In this document: positions 27,220-36,226 of the stretch, piece by piece
Numbering within the stretch: the first letter of the stretch is position 1
How the letters are laid out: every line of letters begins with the position of its first letter
Assembly (NCBI RefSeq): GCF_019583405.1
Contig: NZ_SZUU01000005.1
Location: 124,001 to 188,000 of the forward strand
Reading direction: 5' to 3'
Source of the DNA: Bacteroides fragilis
Lineage (GTDB): Bacteria > Bacteroidota > Bacteroidia > Bacteroidales > Bacteroidaceae
Length of the DNA stretch: 64,000 nucleotides
Made by a program: the position numbers and the translations under genes
Notes under the pieces: generated by a model
What the model saw: only the letters and a program-made list of their open reading frames with translations
Told to the model about the DNA's origin: nothing
The model's database searches: none

Positions 27220-28431
27220 ATGAATATTCAGAAGATACGTGAAGACTTTCCCATACTCGGTCGTACGGTATATGGCAAGCCTTTGGTTTATTTAGATAAC
27301 GGAGCGACTACTCAGAAGCCGCGCTTGGTGATTGACTCGATTGTAGATGAATATTACTCGGTCAATGCGAATGTACACCGTGGGGTTCATTTCCTGTCTC
27401 AACAGGCAACAGAACTGCATGAGGCCTCACGTGAAACTGTGCGTCAGTTCGTTAATGCACGTAGTACTCGTGAAGTCATTTTCACTCGCGGCACTACAGA
27501 GAGCATTAATTTAATTGTTTCCAGTTTTGGTGAAGAGTTCATGCAAGAGGGGGATGAAGTGATTATTTCAGTGATGGAACACCACAGTAATATCGTACCT
27601 TGGCAGTTGCTGGCAGCCCGTAAAGGGATTGCGATTAAAGTCATTCCGATGAATGATAAAGGTGAGCTGTTACTTGATGAGTACGAAAAGCTTTTTTCTG
27701 AGCGTACTAAGATCGTCAGCGTAACCCAAGTGTCCAATGTACTGGGAACAATCAATCCGGTGAAAGAGATGATTGCCACGGCGCATGCTCATGGAGTACC
27801 TGTTATGATTGACGGTGCTCAATCCATTCCTCACATGAAGGTGGATGTACAGGATTTGGATGCTGACTTCTTTGTTTTCTCTGGTCATAAAATATACGGG
27901 CCTACCGGGATAGGCGTCTTATATGGAAAGGAAGATTGGCTTGAGCGTCTTCCGCCTTATCAGGGTGGAGGAGAGATGATCCAGTCCGTCTCATTTGAAA
28001 AGACTGTCTTCGGTGAATTACCATTTAAATTCGAGGCTGGAACCCCAGACTATATTGCTACTACCGGGCTTGCCAAAGCGCTGGATTATGTCACAGGTAT
28101 TGGCTTAGACTCAATAGCATTACATGAACATGAGCTTACAGCCTATGCTATGCAACGGCTGAAAGAAATTCCGAATATGCGTATTTTTGGTGAGGCTGAG
28201 CATAAAAGTAGTGTAATTTCATTTTTGGTAGGCGATATACATCATTTGGATCTGGGTACCTTGCTTGATCGATTGGGCATTGCTGTCCGTACGGGACATC
28301 ATTGTGCAGAACCGTTAATGCGTCGTTTAGGGATTGAAGGTACGGTTCGCGCCTCATTTGCCATGTATAATACAAAAGAGGAAGTTGATGCTCTTATAGC
28401 AGGTATCGAACGGGTCAGTAAGATGTTCTGA
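27220..28431 (+). CDS. sufS: Cysteine desulfurase SufS
   Basis: A 403-residue PLP-dependent enzyme that removes sulfur from cysteine for Fe-S assembly. The start is ATG 27220 (MNIQKIREDFPIL); an upstream in-frame GTG at 27181 lies within sufD and is not needed. Group II features: LDNGATTQKP, NVHRGVH, EHHSNIVPWQ, the PLP lysine in FSGHKIYGPTGIGVLYG, and the active-site Cys in RTGHHCAEPLM near residue 360. No sufE or sufU gene follows in the window. A terminator comes at 28461-28496. Confidence 0.96.
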   Translation: MNIQKIREDFPILGRTVYGKPLVYLDNGATTQKPRLVIDSIVDEYYSVNANVHRGVHFLSQQATELHEASRETVRQFVNARSTREVIFTRGTTESINLIVSSFGEEFMQEGDEVIISVMEHHSNIVPWQLLAARKGIAIKVIPMNDKGELLLDEYEKLFSERTKIVSVTQVSNVLGTINPVKEMIATAHAHGVPVMIDGAQSIPHMKVDVQDLDADFFVFSGHKIYGPTGIGVLYGKEDWLERLPPYQGGGEMIQSVSFEKTVFGELPFKFEAGTPDYIATTGLAKALDYVTGIGLDSIALHEHELTAYAMQRLKEIPNMRIFGEAEHKSSVISFLVGDIHHLDLGTLLDRLGIAVRTGHHCAEPLMRRLGIEGTVRASFAMYNTKEEVDALIAGIERVSKMF

Positions 28432-28724
28432 AGAAATGTATGAATCTTTATAGATATTAAAGTGTCGTGAAGGCTGTTGCTTTTACGACACTTTTTATAT
28501 TTGATAAGTGATTTCCGGGATGTGTTGAATGACTTTAGGATTATGTTTTTAATTCCTCTTTCTTAGGTATAATTTACCTCTATAAATCAAAGAGGAGTGA
28601 AGCGAGTATCGTGTACATTTACTTTCGAATGCCGATCTGTTTAAATAATAAATAGACGATTCCTGCAACCTTTTTCTTTCTTTATCGTCTAATAGTAATA
28701 TAACCTTTAAATAACACAAGAATT
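28432..28724. other. Intergenic stretch between sufS and the YbjQ gene
   Basis: It holds the suf terminator (28461-28496) and about 200 bp of AT-rich DNA before the next start. No convincing ORF or consensus promoter is seen, though the YbjQ gene must be transcribed from here. Confidence 0.6.
28461..28496 (+). terminator. Rho-independent terminator of the rimP-suf unit
   Basis: AGTGTCGT (28461-28468) pairs with ACGACACT (28485-28492), followed by a TTTTT tract, 30 bp after the sufS stop. Confidence 0.85.
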
Positions 28725-29045
28725 ATGTTATTAGCAACCACTCCAATTATCGAAGGAAAACGAATAACCACTTATTACGGCATTGTGTCTGGAGAAACAA
28801 TTATAGGTGCCAATGTCTTTCGTGACTTTTTTGCCAGTATTCGTGATATAGTAGGCGGACGTTCCGGTTCATACGAAGAAGTGCTTCGTCAGGCAAAGGA
28901 CACTGCTCTGAAAGAAATGTCTGAACAAGCTCGCCAAATGGGCGCTAATGCTGTGATCGGAGTTGATTTGGATTACGAAACAGTTGGGGGAAGTGGTAGT
29001 ATGTTGATGGTAACTGCCAGCGGGACAGCTGTATTTTTGGAATAA
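28725..29045 (+). CDS. YbjQ/UPF0145 family protein
   Basis: A 106-residue protein of the YbjQ (UPF0145) heavy-metal-binding-domain family. It begins with the typical TTTPxIEGKRI-like start ([29 protein letters not shown]). The middle holds [22 protein letters not shown], and the end has [12 protein letters not shown] and [11 protein letters not shown]. The known structure is a pentamer-like assembly; the cellular role is not settled. It is a single-gene unit between two terminators. Confidence 0.9.
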   Translation: MLLATTPIIEGKRITTYYGIVSGETIIGANVFRDFFASIRDIVGGRSGSYEEVLRQAKDTALKEMSEQARQMGANAVIGVDLDYETVGGSGSMLMVTASGTAVFLE

Positions 29046-29062
29046 CAAAGTAACTATAAAGA

Positions 29063-29100
29063 CCATACGGGTGTTACGGAAGTCTGTAACACTCGTATGG
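29063..29100. terminator. Hairpin between convergent YbjQ and GH27 genes
   Basis: CCATACGgGTGTTAC (29063-29077) pairs with GTAACACtCGTATGG (29086-29100), a long stem with one mismatch and an 8-nt loop. There is no strong T-run on either side, but its position between two convergent genes fits a shared terminator. Confidence 0.65.
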
Positions 29101-29119
29101 ATTATATGTTTACCTATTG

Positions 29120-30712
29120 TTAACGACCTTTGATGATTTCCATCTTATCAATATCGGGTGCCCACCCGTACGAATTATGTAGACGTATTGTGTTATAGCC
29201 TTTGCGAAGTTTAACCTTGATAGTTGTTGTAGCTGCTTTATCCCATGTACCGGAATAAAGGTTAGACCGTTTATATTCTGTTCCGTTTACAGCTATTTGG
29301 ATATCGCGTTTATCACCTGAATAATAAGTTAACTTAAGTTGATAATCTCCTCCTTTGCTAATATACACGTTTCTGAATTCTGCCCAATTGGAAGGTGAGT
29401 TTCCAAGATTTTTCATAATGTATTCTCCTGAGGCTCCTGATTTTGGTATAAAATGAGCTGTCTGCTTGTTGTCTGGCAGAAACTCTTTCATGAAAGCATA
29501 TTCAGCTTCATAACATGTTCGGTCGTGACGTTTGCTACCTTCAAGTCTTATTAAAGCTGTTCCGTGTGCAGGAACTAACGTTTCATAGTAGCCGTTGAAT
29601 GTTCCCATTTCTTGATGGTTCCATAGATCTCTCACTCGTACATCCCCTGATAAATAGAGCTTATCGAAATCGACTCTGATCTGCTGATCTGTATTGCTCC
29701 TGTTATATAGTGCCACTGCACGTAGTTTGCCTTCACGTTTCTGAATGGCTTTTGATAAAATCAGATAGTCCTTTCCCCGTTCAATGGCTTCAGCCTGCAG
29801 ACCTAATGAATCCTGATTTAATGCGATCACTTCCTTATTGGTAATAATTGATAAAGTCTTTTCAGGAATTGTACGAAGATCGCATCCGATCATTAGGGGA
29901 GAAGACATGATAGACCATATTCCAAAATGAGTCTTTTCCTCGTCTTCCGTGAGCCCTCTTCCCACTTCAAGCATATCCATGTCATTATAGTGCCCCGGGC
30001 TTGCGTAGGGTGCTAAGTAGAGATTTTTTTCAATGATTCGGTCGATTGTAGTGAATCGTGGATTGATGTCTGTATGGATTCGCCAGGAACCTGCCAACTG
30101 GGTAGCCCAAGTGCCCGGAAACTGCCATCGGCATATATTATATCGAACATCTGTCCGTCCTGTCCGGCAGATCGCTTTGTAGATATCCGTATAACGTTGC
30201 TGCTCACTTTGTCCGGTCGCTTCACCGCCACACCAGTCTATTTTAATGAAATCGTATCCCCAGTCTTTAAAGAAGGTCCGGCTGTCTATATCATCGTGCT
30301 TCCAGAATCCGACACCGATACCGAGTGTATCCGCATCATAGATGGATCCACAAGTGTTACTACCTGCATCAGAATATATGCCTGCTTTCAGTCCCTTTGA
30401 ATGAATATAGTCGGACAGAACCCTCATCCCATTCGGAAATTTTTCTTTGTTGGCAAAAAGATGCCCTTCCGAATTTCGTCCTCCAAAGTATCCATCGTCT
30501 ATATTCACATATCCATAGCCTACATCCTTCAGACCCCGGTTGACCATGGCATCAGCTGTTTCTTTTATTAGTTCTTCATTAATATGTACTCGGAATGTAT
30601 TCCATGAACTCCACCCCATTATGGGAGTATTTGTGTTTTGTGCCATGACAGTTGTGAAAAAGCTTGCCAATAACAGAAGGCAGCAATAAGTAGTAACTTT
30701 TTTCTTTTTCAT
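29120..30712 (-). CDS. Alpha-galactosidase, GH27, with C-terminal carbohydrate-binding-like domain
   Basis: A 530-residue secreted enzyme. The signal peptide ends after Ala24 (VMA-Q). The GH27 barrel starts at MGWSSWNTF (32-40). The nucleophile is Asp159 in IKIDWCGG and the likely acid/base is Asp246 in NDMDMLEVG. A C-terminal beta domain (about 395-530, with WAEFRNVYISKGGDYQLKL and IRLHNSYGWAPDIDKMEI) resembles a CBM35/CBM6-type sugar-binding module. It removes terminal alpha-galactose from oligosaccharides. It is the last gene of the PUL, separated from susD by a hairpin, so its expression may differ from susCD. Confidence 0.93.
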   Translation of the reverse strand: MKKKKVTTYCCLLLLASFFTTVMAQNTNTPIMGWSSWNTFRVHINEELIKETADAMVNRGLKDVGYGYVNIDDGYFGGRNSEGHLFANKEKFPNGMRVLSDYIHSKGLKAGIYSDAGSNTCGSIYDADTLGIGVGFWKHDDIDSRTFFKDWGYDFIKIDWCGGEATGQSEQQRYTDIYKAICRTGRTDVRYNICRWQFPGTWATQLAGSWRIHTDINPRFTTIDRIIEKNLYLAPYASPGHYNDMDMLEVGRGLTEDEEKTHFGIWSIMSSPLMIGCDLRTIPEKTLSIITNKEVIALNQDSLGLQAEAIERGKDYLILSKAIQKREGKLRAVALYNRSNTDQQIRVDFDKLYLSGDVRVRDLWNHQEMGTFNGYYETLVPAHGTALIRLEGSKRHDRTCYEAEYAFMKEFLPDNKQTAHFIPKSGASGEYIMKNLGNSPSNWAEFRNVYISKGGDYQLKLTYYSGDKRDIQIAVNGTEYKRSNLYSGTWDKAATTTIKVKLRKGYNTIRLHNSYGWAPDIDKMEIIKGR

Positions 30713-30737
30713 AAGGTGTTGTTTTTGTAAGGTAAAA

Positions 30738-30779
30738 TAGCCTGTATATCCCTGTCCGGTGGTAGGTATATACAGGCTA
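30738..30779 (-). terminator. Stem-loop between susD and GH27
   Basis: TAGCCTGTATAT (30738-30749) and ATATACAGGCTA (30768-30779) are exact reverse complements. On the minus strand the stem is followed by TTTTACC. It may stop part of the transcript after susD or protect its 3' end. Confidence 0.6.
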
Positions 30780-30803
30780 ATTTATATTATTCGGAAAGAT
30801 GAA

Positions 30804-32648
30804 TTACCAACCCGGATTCTGAACCAGGTTTGAGTTTACATTCAAGTAATCCTGTTTAATCGGACTCAGATACTGTTCACTCCTGAAGATGAATGGCTGA
30901 GCATCCAAACGTGCATTTTTATAATACTCTTCGTTGGTTGTACCGTAAGAGTTCAATCCGGTCATACCATTTTCCATACCGCTCCATTCTTTCAGGGCAA
31001 TCAGCCAACGGCGATAGTCGTATGACATATGTCCTTCGAACATCAGCTCTACAGTTCTTTCACGATGAATTACCTTGCGAAGTTTATCCCCCGATGGAAG
31101 TCCTTTGTAGGAAACTTCTACATTAGGAATACCGGCTCTCTGGCGAATCAGGTTAAAGTAGGTCAGTGCATCTCCTTCCAATGTGCCGTTGTATTCAAAG
31201 TAGGCCTCTGCATAGTCCAGATACAATTCTCCTAAGCGGATGATAGGGAAAGGGAAAGCTACCAGAGAGTTGCTGGTACCACTAACAAAAGTTTCTGGAT
31301 GAGCCAGTTTGGCGATAGCGTATGATCCATATAACTGGTCACTTCCCGCATCACGTGTTCCATTCTGTTCCTTGAAGCGCATTTTGAGGTTAATGGTGTC
31401 TCCGTTGATCAGGTAGTCTCCGCGGTTGAAGCCAATAGAACCATAGAAACGTGGTTCGCGGTTGCGATGAAGCACTGCTACCGAATCCCCTTCGGCTACT
31501 GTGAAACGATGTGTATAGTCAAACTCCGGGTCTTCGTCTATCGGAAGTCCGTTCTTGGTCAGATACATGTCCGCACTGAAAGCCGTTGCACCTAAAGCTC
31601 CGTAAGGTGCTCCCGAAGAAGTACTGATACCTTTGGGAATTACGTGTGTCTGAATGGAGTTTCCGTCGGCCCATGTTTCTTTCCAGCCACTATATCCCCA
31701 GATCAGTTCTTTATTCCACGCATCCACAATCAGGTTACGTGTATTGGCGATGGCTTGATTAAATTCCGGCAGATTGCCTTTCTTTGTATACTTATAAAGC
31801 TCTGCTCCGGCTTGATGTGCCATGTCGATCGCCTTTTTACATTCATCCATGGCAGTTTTCCATTTATTCTTGTCATAAGTCAGGTTCATAAGCAACTGTC
31901 CGTCCTTGTTCTTGAAATCTTTATACATATCGGCATTTCCATTGAACTGTGGGCTGGCCGCATACAAGTACATTCTTGCTTTCAGTGCTTGTGCAATAAC
32001 TTTTGTTGCACGACCGTAGTTGGAAGCTTTTACTGACATAGGCAGGTCTGCAGAAGCGTTGTCGAACATTTTGGCAATCCGTTCTACGCATTCATCATAG
32101 GGTACACGTGGCTTGAAGAGTTCTTCTTTCGATGCATTAAGAGGAATTGCTTCGTCAAGTATGACGATAGGACCATAGTTCTGCAACAGCAGGTAGTGGT
32201 AGTAGGCAATCAGAAATTTTACTTCACCTTTCCAAAGTACTTTCTTGGCTGCGAGGTCTGCCTCCGAGATTTGTGATGGCTTTACATCATCAATATTATC
32301 TAGGAACGTATAACATTGGCGGATACCGTTATATGAACTCTGCCACACATCAATGATCGGATCAGCAGAATTATACAATCCTTGCTGCATTTTCATGAAG
32401 GTGAACCAGGTGGTAGTCCAGTGTGCCGATCCGACAGTTTCCGGAGTTGTGCACCAACTGAAGTTTTGGCGGAAGTTCAGATAATTGGGAATGAAAGAAT
32501 AGCAAGCGAAGACAAAATTCTCGGCTGTCTGTTCGTTTTTGAACGCATCGGCTAGAATAGGGGTGTCGTCGGGAACAATGTCCAGATAGTCACAAGAGTG
32601 TAAGCTAGTTCCTATTAGTAAAGCTACAATTATATTTCTTAGTTTCAT
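30804..32648 (-). CDS. SusD/RagB family nutrient-binding lipoprotein
   Basis: A 614-residue outer-membrane lipoprotein (lipobox SLHSC, Cys19), the surface partner of the SusC transporter, which captures oligosaccharides. Typical features: YLDIVPDDTP right after the lipid anchor, helical TPR-like segments (KVLWKGEVKFLIAYYHYLLLQNYGPIVI), the family signature FPIIRLGELYLDYAEAYFE, LIRQRAGIP, and RTVELMFEGHMSYDYRRWL near the C-terminus. The start is 15 bp after the susC stop. Ligand is inferred as alpha-galactosides from the two adjacent galactosidases. Confidence 0.95.
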   Translation of the reverse strand: MKLRNIIVALLIGTSLHSCDYLDIVPDDTPILADAFKNEQTAENFVFACYSFIPNYLNFRQNFSWCTTPETVGSAHWTTTWFTFMKMQQGLYNSADPIIDVWQSSYNGIRQCYTFLDNIDDVKPSQISEADLAAKKVLWKGEVKFLIAYYHYLLLQNYGPIVILDEAIPLNASKEELFKPRVPYDECVERIAKMFDNASADLPMSVKASNYGRATKVIAQALKARMYLYAASPQFNGNADMYKDFKNKDGQLLMNLTYDKNKWKTAMDECKKAIDMAHQAGAELYKYTKKGNLPEFNQAIANTRNLIVDAWNKELIWGYSGWKETWADGNSIQTHVIPKGISTSSGAPYGALGATAFSADMYLTKNGLPIDEDPEFDYTHRFTVAEGDSVAVLHRNREPRFYGSIGFNRGDYLINGDTINLKMRFKEQNGTRDAGSDQLYGSYAIAKLAHPETFVSGTSNSLVAFPFPIIRLGELYLDYAEAYFEYNGTLEGDALTYFNLIRQRAGIPNVEVSYKGLPSGDKLRKVIHRERTVELMFEGHMSYDYRRWLIALKEWSGMENGMTGLNSYGTTNEEYYKNARLDAQPFIFRSEQYLSPIKQDYLNVNSNLVQNPGW

Positions 32649-32662
32649 AATTATTCAGATTT

Positions 32663-35600
32663 TTAAAAAGTGAACTGTAAACCGATGGAACCCATAATTT
32701 GTGTCGGATATTTTAATCCGTTTGAAGTATAGAGTTCCGGATCCCATAATTTAAATTTAGAGAATGTCAGCAGGTTTTGTCCGCTGATATAAGCACGTAA
32801 GAACTTATAGGAGTATCCTAATTCCACATTTTTAAGTCGGATATAAGAACCGTCCCTTAGCCAGTAAGTAGAGTTGGGGTTATTATTGTTGTTCTTTCCG
32901 TTTGTCAGTCTCGGATACATTGCTTCGGGGTTCGGGTTTGCTTCTGTCCAATGATTATCGGCAACAAACTGCATGACGCCATACGATTCTCCGCCGAAAG
33001 GGTGGATGTCACTCAACATGATGCTTCTTTTACCTACTCCTTGAAAGAAGATAGAAGCATCCCATTTTTTGTACTGGATGCTGACTCCCAGACCGTAGCT
33101 GATTTGGGGTAATTCCGGATTACCAATATAAGTCTGGTCGTTTCCATCAATCTTTCCGTCCTTATTGAGGTCTGCATATTTAATATCGCCCGGTTGTACT
33201 ACTCCGGTTAATATCTGCTTAGGGCTGTTGTCAATTTCTTCCTGATCTTTGAAGAGTCCTAATGCAATATAGCCCTTATACTGATTCAAAGGACATCCTA
33301 CTTGTGACATGTATGCGTATTCGTAGTCAGGTTCGTCTATTTCGATATACTGGTTCTTTGCGTATGTGAAGGTACCTTTGGCAGAAATCATGAAATCTTT
33401 GCTGACAGCGTGATTATAGTCTAACGACATGTCAACACCTTGGTTGCGTACCTTACCCAAGTTACCATATGGCCGGAGATCTCCGGTAATACCGCTTTCT
33501 GCAGGAATCGTGTTACGTCTGAGGAAGATGTCTTTACGGTCTTCTCTAAAGAAATCTACGTTGAGGCTTAATTTATTGAATAATCCCAGATCGAAACCTA
33601 CATTATACTTTTTACCGATCTCCCATGTCACCTTTTCAGCTCCATAAGTAGTAATGGTAGCTCCGTTAGATGAGGTTTGCCACTGGTCACCGAATACAAA
33701 TCCGGCTCCACCCAAATTTACTTTCGTGAGATAGGGGAAACGGTTAGAACCGATATCCGCATTACCTACCAATCCGTACGAAGCACGTATTTTTAAGTTG
33801 GAGATGACCTTTGTCAATGGTTCGAAGAATTGTTCGTTGGAAATAAGATATCCGACAGCCAGTGAAGGGAAGAATCCATAGCGGCTCCCTTTTTCAAAAT
33901 TTTCGCTACCATTGTAGCCGAAATTGAATTCAGCCAAATAGCGTCCGTCATAAGCATAGGTAACACGTCCGGCTAACCCTTGGTTGCGTTCCGGCAGTGT
34001 ATTGTAATAATTGTTGTCCGGGTTGTTCAGATTGTATTCGCGCTGAAGATATACTAACATTGCTCCGACATCATGTTTGTCGCCGAACATGCGCTGATAG
34101 TTCAATGTAGCTTGCAGGTTCATCAGGCGATCTCCCGTAGTGGAAGTTGATGTCTCGAGAGCAGTACGTCCCTTACTAATGGAGTTATAATCATAAATAT
34201 AGCTTCCGTCTTCTTGCTCCTGGGGGTTCTGTAGTTCATAGAAATAAGGTGAAAAGGAGCGGTTTACAGTAGTCTTCGACCAGTTTTTAAAAGAAACCAG
34301 TGCTTTAAAATTTAATCCTTTGGTCAGGAAATCAAGTTTTTGTTCCAGTTCGAAAGCTGTATTAATGGTGTATGCGCTTTGCTTAGAACTACCTTGTACC
34401 ATGCTTGCATAGGGGTTGCGATAAATACTGAATCCTCCGGAACCGATAGGCCCCCCCGATTTATTTCCGAATATAGTGTGATCTTCACGGTTGATATTCG
34501 GATATACAGGTGCGAAATACATTGATGGAGCTTCCATTACGTATTTATACAAATCGTCCATGCTGGTTGACGGGCCATTGTAATTGACTATTTGCGAGTT
34601 GATTCTCACATTTACTTTGGTGCTTGAGGTCAACCATGCTCCTACATTGCTTTGGAACGAGTAACGAAGATTCTGTATGTTGTTGTCGAATGTGTTATTC
34701 GGGTCTTTTTTCAGCATACCATTATCGTTGTTGATGGAGGCGCTGATGAAATAGTCTACTTTCTTTGTACCGCCCATTACATTCAGGTTGGCCGATTGGT
34801 TCATGGAGTAATCTTTAAACATATAGTCGAACCAGTCAACGTTGGGATATACATACTGGTTTCTACCCTCAAGCGTTCCCTGAATTTTGTCATTTGAGAA
34901 AGCTGGTGTGCCATCGGGATTACGGGTCAGGATGGCTTCATTTCGTAGTTTCATGGCTGTTACCGCATCGGCCAGTTTGAGTGTGCGTGTCGGTGCGGTA
35001 AATGTATTATCGATGCGTACGTTGATGCGTGCTTTTTCAAGATCTTTACCAGTCCGGGTAGTGATCAGGATAACACCATTGGCACCACGGGCCCCGTAAA
35101 GAGCTGTAGCCGAAGCATCTTTCAATATTGAAAAGTTCTCGATAGCTTCCGAGGGAATAGCATTCATGTCTCCTGCTGAAACTTCGACACCATCAATAAA
35201 GATCAGCGGGTCCGTTGTTCCGCTGAAGGTCGCGGCACCACGTATCCAGAAGTTTGCTCCGTCGGCACCCGGCTCACCGGTACGTTGCATAGAAATCACA
35301 CCTGCTATACGTCCGGCAAATGATGTGCTCAGGTTACTGGAAGGTACCCGGAGTTCAGCCGGTTTGATAGATTGTACGGCACCTACAACGCTGGCCTTTT
35401 TCTGCGTACCGAATCCCACTACCACTACTTCTTCCAGACTTTGGGCATCCGGCACCAGTTTGAAAACAACTATTTTTTTCCCTTTTAACGGAATTTCAAC
35501 CGGGGTATATCCGATAAAGGAGGCTACTAATGTACTGTTTTCCGGAGCCATTAATGTAAAGTTTCCTTCTACATTAGTGACTGTTCCCAATGCACTATTA

Positions 35601-36061
35601 CCCTTTATTATGATATTTGCTCCCGGAATCCCTTCTCCATTTTCGTCAAGAACTTGACCGGTGATTTTGATTTTTTTTTCCTGTTGTGGTGCTTCTGTCG
35701 CAACTTTGCTAATTGTGATCTGACGGTCGTTGATGCTGTACTTCAATCCCACCTCTTTAGATAAAATATTCAGAATTGATTCTACGTTTTGTTTATCTAT
35801 CGAAACAGAGACTTTTTTCTGTAGTACAGGTAAGAGATCTTTTGAGTACAAAACAACAAATTCACTGTTTTTCTCAATGTATTCCAACACTTCTTTTACA
35901 GTTTTATTACTTGCGTGAAGCGTGAAAACAGTTTGCTGGGCATAAGTCTTTGCAGCATAAATCGGAGTAGTGATACTCGGTATAAGTAAAAAAATACTAA
36001 TTAATAAAAAAAAGGACGTAATCCTTCCTGCCTTATGACAAGGAATTGCTTTCTTTTTCAT
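32663..36061 (-). CDS. SusC/RagA TonB-dependent outer-membrane transporter with STN domain
   Basis: An 1132-residue protein. After the signal peptide (about 1-36) come an STN signalling domain (about 40-125, TVFTLHASNKTVKEVLEYIE), a carboxypeptidase-regulatory-like domain (about 130-205, GQVLDENGEGIPGANIIIKG), the TonB-box/plug start (LEEVVVVGFGTQKK), LIFIDGVEV, ALYGARGANGVILITT, and a 22-strand barrel ending in GSIGLQFTF. It imports oligosaccharides using TonB energy. The STN domain is the part that contacts FecR-type anti-sigma factors, which fits the upstream fecR and sigma genes. The 165-bp gap before it should hold the sigma-dependent promoter. Confidence 0.96.
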   Translation of the reverse strand: MKKKAIPCHKAGRITSFFLLISIFLLIPSITTPIYAAKTYAQQTVFTLHASNKTVKEVLEYIEKNSEFVVLYSKDLLPVLQKKVSVSIDKQNVESILNILSKEVGLKYSINDRQITISKVATEAPQQEKKIKITGQVLDENGEGIPGANIIIKGNSALGTVTNVEGNFTLMAPENSTLVASFIGYTPVEIPLKGKKIVVFKLVPDAQSLEEVVVVGFGTQKKASVVGAVQSIKPAELRVPSSNLSTSFAGRIAGVISMQRTGEPGADGANFWIRGAATFSGTTDPLIFIDGVEVSAGDMNAIPSEAIENFSILKDASATALYGARGANGVILITTRTGKDLEKARINVRIDNTFTAPTRTLKLADAVTAMKLRNEAILTRNPDGTPAFSNDKIQGTLEGRNQYVYPNVDWFDYMFKDYSMNQSANLNVMGGTKKVDYFISASINNDNGMLKKDPNNTFDNNIQNLRYSFQSNVGAWLTSSTKVNVRINSQIVNYNGPSTSMDDLYKYVMEAPSMYFAPVYPNINREDHTIFGNKSGGPIGSGGFSIYRNPYASMVQGSSKQSAYTINTAFELEQKLDFLTKGLNFKALVSFKNWSKTTVNRSFSPYFYELQNPQEQEDGSYIYDYNSISKGRTALETSTSTTGDRLMNLQATLNYQRMFGDKHDVGAMLVYLQREYNLNNPDNNYYNTLPERNQGLAGRVTYAYDGRYLAEFNFGYNGSENFEKGSRYGFFPSLAVGYLISNEQFFEPLTKVISNLKIRASYGLVGNADIGSNRFPYLTKVNLGGAGFVFGDQWQTSSNGATITTYGAEKVTWEIGKKYNVGFDLGLFNKLSLNVDFFREDRKDIFLRRNTIPAESGITGDLRPYGNLGKVRNQGVDMSLDYNHAVSKDFMISAKGTFTYAKNQYIEIDEPDYEYAYMSQVGCPLNQYKGYIALGLFKDQEEIDNSPKQILTGVVQPGDIKYADLNKDGKIDGNDQTYIGNPELPQISYGLGVSIQYKKWDASIFFQGVGKRSIMLSDIHPFGGESYGVMQFVADNHWTEANPNPEAMYPRLTNGKNNNNNPNSTYWLRDGSYIRLKNVELGYSYKFLRAYISGQNLLTFSKFKLWDPELYTSNGLKYPTQIMGSIGLQFTF

Positions 36062-36121
36062 ACATTTACATTGATTTTAGTTAATCATTAAAAGTTTGTG
36101 ATTTAATAAAAAGTCATTAGA

Positions 36122-36159
36122 GTCGGATAATATGGGCGTATTATCCGATTTTCTTTTTT
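36122..36159 (+). terminator. Plus-strand terminator in the fecR-susC gap
   Basis: TCGGATAAT (36123-36131) pairs with ATTATCCGA (36140-36148), followed by TTTTCTTTTTT on the plus strand. All surrounding genes are on the minus strand, so no plus-strand gene needs this. A minus-strand role as fecR terminator is weaker, because only TCTAATGACTTTTT follows there. It may end an antisense RNA against the susC leader. Confidence 0.6.
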
Positions 36160-36226
36160 ATCTACTTTCTTTTCTACATAATGGTGTGTGTTTTTAAGGT
36201 TAAACATTGGTTGCTTTAAACTTGTA

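Noticed and set aside
36062..36226. Hairpin as a simple terminator of fecR
   Set aside because: Not fully excluded, but the strong T-run is on the opposite strand, so it is listed as a plus-strand terminator instead.
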